From DATFVB01 sp963714035 (lineage in GTDB: Bacteria > Acidobacteriota > Thermoanaerobaculia > UBA5066 > DATFVB01), in contig OY970224.1 of the NCBI GenBank assembly GCA_963714035.1, positions 2,046,001 through 2,110,000 on the forward strand: DNA of 64,000 bases. Direction: 5' to 3'. The number at the start of each line of letters is the position of its first letter. Positions within the stretch are counted from its first letter, which is position 1. Shown here in pieces: positions 55,747-61,671 of this stretch. The translations under genes were made by a program, and so were the position numbers. The notes under the pieces were generated by a model. That model was given only the letters and a program-made list of their open reading frames with translations. It was not told the DNA's origin and did not search any database.

Positions 55747-56304
55747 ATGAAAAAACTCGTTCTCATCGGAGCCGCGATCGCGTTCGCGGCGGGATCAGCA
55801 CTCGGGGCCGCCGAGGACACGCCGATGAAGCCGAAAAAGCCGACGCACGCGAGGACCGCGCCCGCCGGCAAGATGGCGATGGCCACACCCGACGACATGA
55901 AGTGGGGCGATCCGCCGCCGATTTTCGCGCCGGGCGCCAGGCTCGCCGTCCTCGAGGGCAATCCGTTCGGGAACGGCTACTTCACGGTCGCGCTCAAGAT
56001 GCCGGACGGCTACAAGATCATGCCGCACTGGCATCCGAAGACCGAGCGGGTGACCGTGATTTCCGGCGAGTTCCACGCCGGGATGGGCGACAAGATGGAC
56101 GAGGCCGCCTCGAAGACCTTCCCGCCGGGGAGCTTCATCTCGATTCCGCCGCAGATGCGCCACTTCGCCTTCGCGAAGGGCGAGACGATCGTCCAGGTCA
56201 GCGGCCCCGCGCCGTTTTCCCTCACCTACGTCAATGCCGCGGACGATCCGAGCGGAATGCAGGGAAAGAAGAAGGCGATGCCGGCGAAGAAGACCGGCGC
56301 CTGA
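55747..56304 (+). CDS. Exported cupin protein, tandem copy 2
   Basis: This 185-residue protein repeats the layout of the first: signal peptide MKKLVLIGAAIAFAAGSALGA, MKPKKPTHARTAPAG linker and cupin KIMPHWHPKTERVTVISGEFHAGMGDKMDEAASKTFPPGSFISIPPQMRHFAFAKGETIVQVSGPAPFSLTYVNAADDP. The cupin His are kept, with His to Lys/Thr changes in other positions. The signal-peptide DNA is nearly identical between copies, but the bodies have diverged, so the duplication is old. A terminator follows. Confidence 0.9.
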   Translation: MKKLVLIGAAIAFAAGSALGAAEDTPMKPKKPTHARTAPAGKMAMATPDDMKWGDPPPIFAPGARLAVLEGNPFGNGYFTVALKMPDGYKIMPHWHPKTERVTVISGEFHAGMGDKMDEAASKTFPPGSFISIPPQMRHFAFAKGETIVQVSGPAPFSLTYVNAADDPSGMQGKKKAMPAKKTGA

Positions 56305-56331
56305 TTGGACGGCGATCCATGAGCCTCGAGA

Positions 56332-56357
56332 GCCCCCGGGGCAACCCGGGGGCCTTT
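56332..56357 (+). terminator. Rho-independent terminator after cupin 2
   Basis: GCCCCCGGG (56332-56340) pairs with CCCGGGGGC (56345-56353) around GCAA, followed by CTTT. Confidence 0.8.
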
Positions 56358-56389
56358 CCGATGACCGATCCACCGTCCGTCCGCCGCGC

Positions 56390-57256
56390 ATGATCCTCGC
56401 CTTCGCCCTCGCCTTGCTCGCCGCGGTCTCGTCGCCGGCGCAAAGCGTCCCGTTCGAGCTCGACCGCAACGTGATCCTCGTCCCGATCCGGATCGGCCAG
56501 CACGGGCCCTATCTCGCGATGCTCGACACGGGAACCGATCCCTCGGGCATCGACGACGCGCTCGCGAAGGAACTGGGGCTTGCCCTGGGCGCGTCGGGAG
56601 AGATCGACGGCGCCGGGACCCAGTCCGTGCGGGCCACGGAGACGGTCCTCCCGGAAGTCACGGTCGGCCCCGTGGTCGCAAAGAACGTCGAGGCGCTCGC
56701 CGGCCCGTCGATCGCGAAGATCGCCGAAGCGCTCGGACGTCCCGTCCGCCTCATCCTCGGGAAGAGCTTTCTCGACCACCGGATCGTCCAGTGGGATTTT
56801 CCGAACCGGATGCTTCGATTTCCCGGCGCCCTCCCGCGGCCGCAGCCGACGGCGGACCGAGCCGTCCTTTCCTGCCGCTACGAGGACGACGTGCTCCTCG
56901 ACGGCGTCCGGATCGACGGAAAGCCCGTCCGCGCGATTCTCGACACCGGCTCCAACGGCGGCGTCAAGCTCACTCCGGAAGCGACGCGGCGGCTGGGGCT
57001 CGAAGAAAAAGCGGCCGCCGGAGCGACGTCCGAATCGACCGGCTTCCGCGGCCGCTACGCGACGCGGAAAGGCCGCGTCGACGGTCTCGATCTCGGCACG
57101 CTCCACGTCGGCGCCGCGGACGCCACGTTCTGGCCGCCCGGCACCGGCCACGACGGGAAGCCCTGGGACGTGAACATCGGGAACGCCGTGCTGAAGGATT
57201 TCGTCGTCACCCTGGATTCCGTCGACGGATTTCTCGTGATCGAGCGGCCGAAGTAG
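56390..57256 (+). CDS. Exported retropepsin-like aspartic protease, two domains
   Basis: This 288-residue protein has a signal peptide (MILAFALALLAAVSSPAQS) and two retropepsin-type units, each with the catalytic D-T-G: AMLDTGTDPSGIDDALAKELGLALG (about residue 45) and ILDTGSNGGVKLTPEATRRLGLEE (about 185). The C-terminal VNIGNAVLKDFVVTLD is the typical flap-end strand. A single chain with two DTG sites can fold like a pepsin rather than needing dimerisation. Function unknown. Confidence 0.85.
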   Translation: MILAFALALLAAVSSPAQSVPFELDRNVILVPIRIGQHGPYLAMLDTGTDPSGIDDALAKELGLALGASGEIDGAGTQSVRATETVLPEVTVGPVVAKNVEALAGPSIAKIAEALGRPVRLILGKSFLDHRIVQWDFPNRMLRFPGALPRPQPTADRAVLSCRYEDDVLLDGVRIDGKPVRAILDTGSNGGVKLTPEATRRLGLEEKAAAGATSESTGFRGRYATRKGRVDGLDLGTLHVGAADATFWPPGTGHDGKPWDVNIGNAVLKDFVVTLDSVDGFLVIERPK

Positions 57257-57287
57257 CTCTCCCCCGGCCGCCTCGCCGGAGTCGCGC

Positions 57288-57515
57288 TCACGCCTCGCGA
57301 GAGACCGGCCCCGTGAACTTCCCGACTTCCAGCTCGCCGATCGAGAGCCGCCGGATCCGGCCGGAGAAGATCGCCAGCCTCCGGATCGCGAGCGAGCCGA
57401 CGGCGAGCGCTCCGATCGACATCGCCCCGACGGCGAGCGCTCCTGCCGCCGCGGCGATCCGGGCGACCGCGAGCTCGTCGCCCCGCCGGCAGACCGGGCA
57501 CATTCGTTTTCTCAT
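57288..57515 (-). CDS. Small protein with CPVC motif and AxG repeat tail
   Basis: This 75-residue protein starts at the ATG at 57515 with GGAGG five bases upstream. An N-terminal zinc-type motif (RMCPVCRRGDE) precedes a run of about five-residue repeats (ALAVGAMSIGALAVGSLAIRRLAIFSGRIRRLSIGELEVGKF), the look of a short pentapeptide-like or left-handed beta solenoid. It is antisense-convergent with the protease gene (31 bases between) and lies 62 bases downstream of the FAD oxidase stop. Function unknown. Confidence 0.6.
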   Translation of the reverse strand: MRKRMCPVCRRGDELAVARIAAAAGALAVGAMSIGALAVGSLAIRRLAIFSGRIRRLSIGELEVGKFTGPVSREA

Positions 57516-57576
57516 TTCGACCTCCCCGGCCATTCTCCCGCACCCGTCGCCGGAAAGATCGATCGGCCTCCGCGCG

Positions 57577-59412
57577 TCAGCTCGTCTTTTGCCGCTCGAA
57601 CCCGTCGGCGCTCCATTCTTCGCTGCCCACACCGTTGTGGACGAAGAAGAGCCCGTCCGGGTCGTACTTCCTCTTGATCGTCTGGAGCTTCGGATAGTTG
57701 CTCCCGAAGTACGCCTGCGGCCACGAACGGTTGAAGAAGTTGCTCTCGGAGACGTAGGAGCCGGCGTTCGGCGCGATCTTCGCGAGCTCCGCCGCCGCCG
57801 CGTCGATCGCGCGCGCATCCTCATGCGCCGCGGCCATGTCCATCGCCGGGCGCGGGAGCCCCGGATACGCCGGTCCCTCGCCGTCGGCGATGATGACGAG
57901 ACAGAAAGCGTCGAGCACCGCCGGGTTCGTCGCCGTGTCCTTCGAGGCGGCCCGCGCTTGCGCGGGCGCGCCCGCGAGGCCCTTGTTGAAGTGCATTTCG
58001 ACGTCCTTGCGCCGGCTCGCGGCGACGAGCGCGTTGGCGAGCTCCGGCTGGCGATCGGGTTCCAGCAGGGACTGCGGCAGCCAGAGCGACTCGTAGCCGT
58101 GAAGAAAGGCTCCCACCTGCTCCTGGTCGCCCCGCCAGAACGCGTGCGTCTCGGGAGCGCCCGGACGCTCGTCGGAGATCATCGAATCGCTCCCCCGCTT
58201 CTTCCGCGCGGCGACGTCCCACCAGCGCCGAGCCGCCGTCGCTCCCTGGAAGATGTCCGACAGCGTGTAGTCGTTCGAGCTCTTCGCCCAGTCGATGAAG
58301 GGCTGCCAGACTTTCCGGATTCCGTCGCCGTCCAGCCCCTGGCTGACCATCGAGATCTCGAGGGCATTGTCCGATCGGACCTTCGCCTGCTCGCCCCAGT
58401 GCGGGTTGAAGAGGCTTTCGCGATAGAACGCGACGAATCGCGCGATCAGCGCCCGGAACGCGGCGTCGGATTTCGCCTTGATCGTCCCGCCGGAGTAGCC
58501 GAAGAACTCGGGAAGATCGTGGGTGCGGAGCGTGACCCGCGTGACGACGCCCCAGCTCCCGCCGCCGCCGCCTTTCAACGCCCAGAAGAGATCCGGGTTC
58601 GTGCACGCGTTGGCCAGGCGAACGGCGCCGTCGGCCGTGACGACCTCCGCTTCGAGGAGCGACGCCGCCGCCGATCCGAAACCCTTCGAGCAGGAGCCGA
58701 ACCCACCGCTCTGGACGAGACCGGCCACGCCCACGGACGTGCATCCGCCTCCCTGCACGTAGCGGCCGGCCTTGGTCGTCACGGCGTCGTAGAGATCGAT
58801 CCACATCGCCCCCGACCCGGCGGAGACGGCGGGCGCCGCCGCGATTTTCCCCTCGCAGTTTTTAGGGGCGAAAGCGTCGTGGATGGTCACGGCGTTCATC
58901 GCGCGCGTCCAGACGAGGAGCGAGTCCGGCGCGTTCGACGTCCCGAGATAGCTGTGGCCGCCGCCCTTCACGACGAGCCGAACGTCGTTCTCCCTCGCGA
59001 AGTCGACGGCGGCGGCGACGTCGCGCGCGTCCCGCGCGGCGACGGCATAGGCGGACGGCGCGGGTTTCCACGCGTCGAGCCAGCCGGAAACCTGGGTCCC
59101 TCCCGGCTGGTCGCCGATGAAGAACGGGTTCTGGATGTTCTTCACGGCCTCGGCGCATGCGGCGCCCTTCGGATCGGTCCCGCACGCGGCGAACGGCGGC
59201 TCGACCCGGACGAGGTTGCCTCCGACGTCGCCCTTCAGCTTCTCCCACTTCGCGGCGGACGGCCATCCCGGATCGCCCGGCCGCACCCGCCGTTTGCCGG
59301 CAGCCGCCACCGGCGATGGCGGCGAAACGGCCGACCACAGGCGGCGGGGAACGACCGCCGGAAGAGCGGCCAACCCGATTCCCTTGAGCCACGTTCGTCT
59401 GTGCATGTCCAC
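57577..59412 (-). CDS. TAT-exported FAD oxidase, BBE type
   Basis: This 611-residue protein begins with a twin-arginine signal (MDMHRRTWLKGIGLAALPAVV). An FAD_binding_4 domain (about 100-290) has VKGGGHSYLGTSNAPDSLLVWTRAMNAV, where HSYLG is the usual His for covalent flavin, and GGGCTSVGVAGLVQSGGFGSCSKGFG, where Cys would be the second FAD bond. The C-terminus has the BBE motif YFGSNYPKLQTIKRKYDPDGLFFVHNGVGSEEW. The class includes berberine-bridge enzymes and sugar or alcohol oxidases. Substrate unknown. Confidence 0.92.
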   Translation of the reverse strand: MDMHRRTWLKGIGLAALPAVVPRRLWSAVSPPSPVAAAGKRRVRPGDPGWPSAAKWEKLKGDVGGNLVRVEPPFAACGTDPKGAACAEAVKNIQNPFFIGDQPGGTQVSGWLDAWKPAPSAYAVAARDARDVAAAVDFARENDVRLVVKGGGHSYLGTSNAPDSLLVWTRAMNAVTIHDAFAPKNCEGKIAAAPAVSAGSGAMWIDLYDAVTTKAGRYVQGGGCTSVGVAGLVQSGGFGSCSKGFGSAAASLLEAEVVTADGAVRLANACTNPDLFWALKGGGGGSWGVVTRVTLRTHDLPEFFGYSGGTIKAKSDAAFRALIARFVAFYRESLFNPHWGEQAKVRSDNALEISMVSQGLDGDGIRKVWQPFIDWAKSSNDYTLSDIFQGATAARRWWDVAARKKRGSDSMISDERPGAPETHAFWRGDQEQVGAFLHGYESLWLPQSLLEPDRQPELANALVAASRRKDVEMHFNKGLAGAPAQARAASKDTATNPAVLDAFCLVIIADGEGPAYPGLPRPAMDMAAAHEDARAIDAAAAELAKIAPNAGSYVSESNFFNRSWPQAYFGSNYPKLQTIKRKYDPDGLFFVHNGVGSEEWSADGFERQKTS

Positions 59413-59472
59413 CTCGCGAAAAGACCGGACGGAAACTTACTACAAAGCTTTTTCGGAGCCCGCGGGCGGAAG

Positions 59473-59646
59473 CTCCAAATTCCAATTTCCAAATCTCAAT
59501 AAGGCCCAGGTTCCAGGCTCCAGACGGCCTCGGGAACTCGACCCGGACTTGTTCCGTTTCAGGGCCCCCGCGTCGAAACGCCCGCTCGCTTCAGAATTGA
59601 AGCTTGAGATTTATTGGAGTTTGAGGCTTGGAATTTGGAATTTCCC
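59473..59646. repeat. AT-richer inverted repeat before propeller gene end
   Basis: CTCCAAATTCCAATTTCCAAATCTCAATAA-type text (59473-59502) is mirrored by GAGATTTATTGGAG and TTGGAATTTGGAATTTCCC (about 59606-59646). The repeat is much less GC-rich than its surroundings and lies between two genes on the same strand. It could act as a terminator for the propeller gene. Confidence 0.45.
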
Positions 59647-59647
59647 T

Positions 59648-60700
59648 TCAGATGTGGATCACGTACACCCGCTGCGAGTCCGCCACGTACAGGCTGTGGT
59701 TCCTCGGGTTGTACTGGATCGCCGTCGGCTGGTTGAAGCCGGTCCAGGAACGCGTCACCTGGTGCTCGGTGATCTCGACGACCGTCCCGTTGTCGCGGCA
59801 GGCGACGTACACGTGGCCGCCGCCCGTCGTCCAGTTGTCCTCCCCGGCGATCGCGACCGGATTTCCGGGCACCGGAATCGTCTTGACGACCGTGCCGGAG
59901 CCGTCCACGGCCGACACGCTGTTGGAGCCGTTGTTGACGACATAGGTCAGCGCGCGCGAATTTTCCCCCGCCATCGGCCGGTACATCGTCGGGAACGGGG
60001 TCGACTGGCTGTTCTGCACGAACGTCGTTCCGAGGAACGTGCCTCCTCCGCCGAACGGCTGGATCCGGAAGACCTTCGCCGGAGACCCGCCGCCGAGCGC
60101 GTACATCATGTGCGCCACGCTTCCGTGTACGGGCCACACGATGCCGGTCAGCTCGGCGTCGAAGAACCCGGAAATGTTCCCGATGACCGTGTCCGTCGCG
60201 CCGTCGATCACCGCGACGGCCGGGATGTTGCGGACGTTGTCGTGATAGGTGACGTACACGTAGCTCGTGTAGTAGCTCATGGCGATCGCCGCGGGATCGC
60301 GGATGACGCTGATCTTCTTCGCGTTTCCGTTCGAATCAGGCAGGGGAAAGTCGTTGTTCGTGTCGATCACCGACACGTTGCTGTCGAAGCTGTTCGTCAC
60401 GTAGATCTTGTGGTGATAACCGTCGTAGGCAATGCCCTTCGAGAACTGGCCGACGCCGACCGTGCGGATGAACTGCTCGGTCGAGGCGTCGATGATGTGG
60501 ACGTATCCCGAGCTGAAGAACTGGAACGTCGGGCGGACGTCGAGGACGTAGATGTGGTTGTTGTCCCCGTCGTAGGCGATGCCGACCGGCTGTTTGAGGA
60601 AAACCGGGACGTTGATCGGGATCAGCGTCGACGCGCGGGCGGGAATCGCGGCGGCGGTCCCGACGACGAGGGCGAGCAGGGCTCGCGTGGCTCGGTTCAT
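59648..60700 (-). CDS. Exported YncE-like beta-propeller
   Basis: This 350-residue protein starts at the ATG at 60700 with AAGGAGAAGG upstream. A signal peptide (MNRATRALLALVVGTAAAIPARA) is followed by about seven propeller repeats: PVGIAYDGDNNHIYVLDVRP, FSKGIAYDGYHHKIYVTNSFDSNVSVIDT, PAAIAMSYYTSYVYVTYHDNVRNIPAVAVIDGATD, ALTYVVNNGSNSVSAVDGSG, HVYVACRDNGTVVEITEHQ and QPTAIQYNPRNHSLYVADSQRVYVI. Ligand unknown; such proteins are often surface or periplasmic scaffolds. Confidence 0.88.
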   Translation of the reverse strand: MNRATRALLALVVGTAAAIPARASTLIPINVPVFLKQPVGIAYDGDNNHIYVLDVRPTFQFFSSGYVHIIDASTEQFIRTVGVGQFSKGIAYDGYHHKIYVTNSFDSNVSVIDTNNDFPLPDSNGNAKKISVIRDPAAIAMSYYTSYVYVTYHDNVRNIPAVAVIDGATDTVIGNISGFFDAELTGIVWPVHGSVAHMMYALGGGSPAKVFRIQPFGGGGTFLGTTFVQNSQSTPFPTMYRPMAGENSRALTYVVNNGSNSVSAVDGSGTVVKTIPVPGNPVAIAGEDNWTTGGGHVYVACRDNGTVVEITEHQVTRSWTGFNQPTAIQYNPRNHSLYVADSQRVYVIHI

Positions 60701-60940
60701 GTTCGCCTTCTCCTTGCAGAATGAAAAGTTCCCGAGGCTCGTCGAGGGGCGCGGAAGTCCCGGATGTCGATGATCTCGACTCCTCGAAAGAAGAGCGGTC
60801 CGATTTCGCTCCTCTTCCGGGTGGTCGACGGTTCGGGTGAACTGGAAAGTGAGCGAAGCATAGCGGTCCCCCCGCCGGGAGGCAAGGAGAACGCGCGAAG
60901 GAGCGAAGAGGGACCGGGCCGCCCTCCGTTCATGATTTGT

Positions 60941-60977
60941 TTGACGCTTCGTCAATATATAGCTATAGTCTGGCCAG
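60941..60977 (+). promoter_or_regulatory. Toxin-antitoxin promoter, leaderless
   Basis: TTGACG (60941-60946) and TATAGT (60964-60969) are 17 bases apart; eight bases follow and then the ATG at 60978. TTGACG-CTT-CGTCAA is a perfect palindrome over the -35 box, and TATAGCTATA lies at the -10 box: a likely toxin-antitoxin operator. Confidence 0.75.
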
Positions 60978-61301
60978 ATGCGCTACGAGATCGTCGTGGC
61001 TCCGGAGGCCGCCCGGGCGTTCGCGGCCCTCGAGGCCTTCCAGCGCAGCGAGGTGAGAGACGGTCTCGAACGGCACTTGCGGAACGAGCCGACCCGCGTC
61101 AGCAAGAGCCGGATCAAACGCCTGAGAGGTCTGCGAAGACCTCAATATCGGCTACGGGTCGGGGAGGTTCGGGTGTTTTATGACGTCACGTCGAGCGCCG
61201 TCGAAGTCCTCGCGATCGTCACGAAAGACGAGGCGTCGCGCTGGCTTGCCGACGAAGGCACGCCTGACGCGCCGGGTAGCCCTGGCGGAAGTGAAGAATG
61301 A
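60978..61301 (+). CDS. RelE/ParE-type toxin
   Basis: This 107-residue protein has the RelE/ParE pattern: RYEIVVAPEAARAFAALEAFQRSEVRDGLERHLRNEPTRVSKSRIKRLRGLRRPQYRLRVGEVRVFYDVTSSAVEVLAIVTKDEASRWL, with the basic GLRRPQYRLRVGEVRVFYDV strand. RelE toxins cleave ribosome-bound mRNA; ParE binds gyrase. The antitoxin gene overlaps by 56 bases downstream, so the order is toxin first (HigBA-like order). The last 15 residues are Gly/Pro rich and may be unimportant. Confidence 0.88.
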   Translation: MRYEIVVAPEAARAFAALEAFQRSEVRDGLERHLRNEPTRVSKSRIKRLRGLRRPQYRLRVGEVRVFYDVTSSAVEVLAIVTKDEASRWLADEGTPDAPGSPGGSEE

Positions 61302-61509
61302 CCTGTCCCGCTTCCTGCGCCTGGCAGAATCGGAAGAGGTGATCATCACCCGCCACGGAAAGCCCGCCGGTGTCCTGATCGGGTTCGAATCCGAAGACGC
61401 CTGGTTCGACTATCGCCTCGAGAATCATCCGGAGTTTCTTCGTCGTATCGCAGAAGCCAGGAGCGCGATTCGCGCGGGCGGTGGAATCCGCCTCGAAGAG
61501 CTCTCCTGA
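61246..61509 (+). CDS. Phd/YefM-type antitoxin
   Basis: The protein has 87 residues from a TTG at 61246; no ATG fits. RRVALAEVKNDLSRFLRLAESEEVIITRHGKPAGVLIGFESEDAWFDYRLENHPEFLRRIAEARSAIRAGGGIRLEEL shows the Phd/YefM DNA-binding and dimerisation half (AEVKNDLSxFLRLAE, ITRHGKPAGVLIG) and a toxin-binding C-terminal tail. It neutralises the upstream RelE/ParE protein and binds the operon palindrome. Confidence 0.88.
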   Translation: MPTKARLTRRVALAEVKNDLSRFLRLAESEEVIITRHGKPAGVLIGFESEDAWFDYRLENHPEFLRRIAEARSAIRAGGGIRLEELS

Positions 61510-61556
61510 GGGCCGGACCGAACACGGATAGAATCCCCGCCACAGGAGAAAATCTA

Positions 61557-61664
61557 CTGAGCCTCGCTGGCGGCACCAAACTCGGGCCCTACGAAATCCT
61601 CGCTCCGCTCGGGGCCGGCGGCCCCCCGTCGCTCGCCTCGACGCGTCGTCAGGCGCGGCCTTGA
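61557..61664 (+). pseudogene. Truncated kinase N-terminus relic
   Basis: A 35-codon frame, SLAGGTKLGPYEILAPLGAGG followed by unrelated sequence and a stop, copies the N-terminus of the full kinase 115 bases downstream (TLAAGTKLGPYEILAPLGAGGMGE). It lacks a normal start codon (CTG at the ATG position), although AGGAGA remains as a ribosome site. It is the 5' stump of a duplicated or recombined kinase gene. Confidence 0.7.
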
Positions 61665-61671
61665 GACCACG

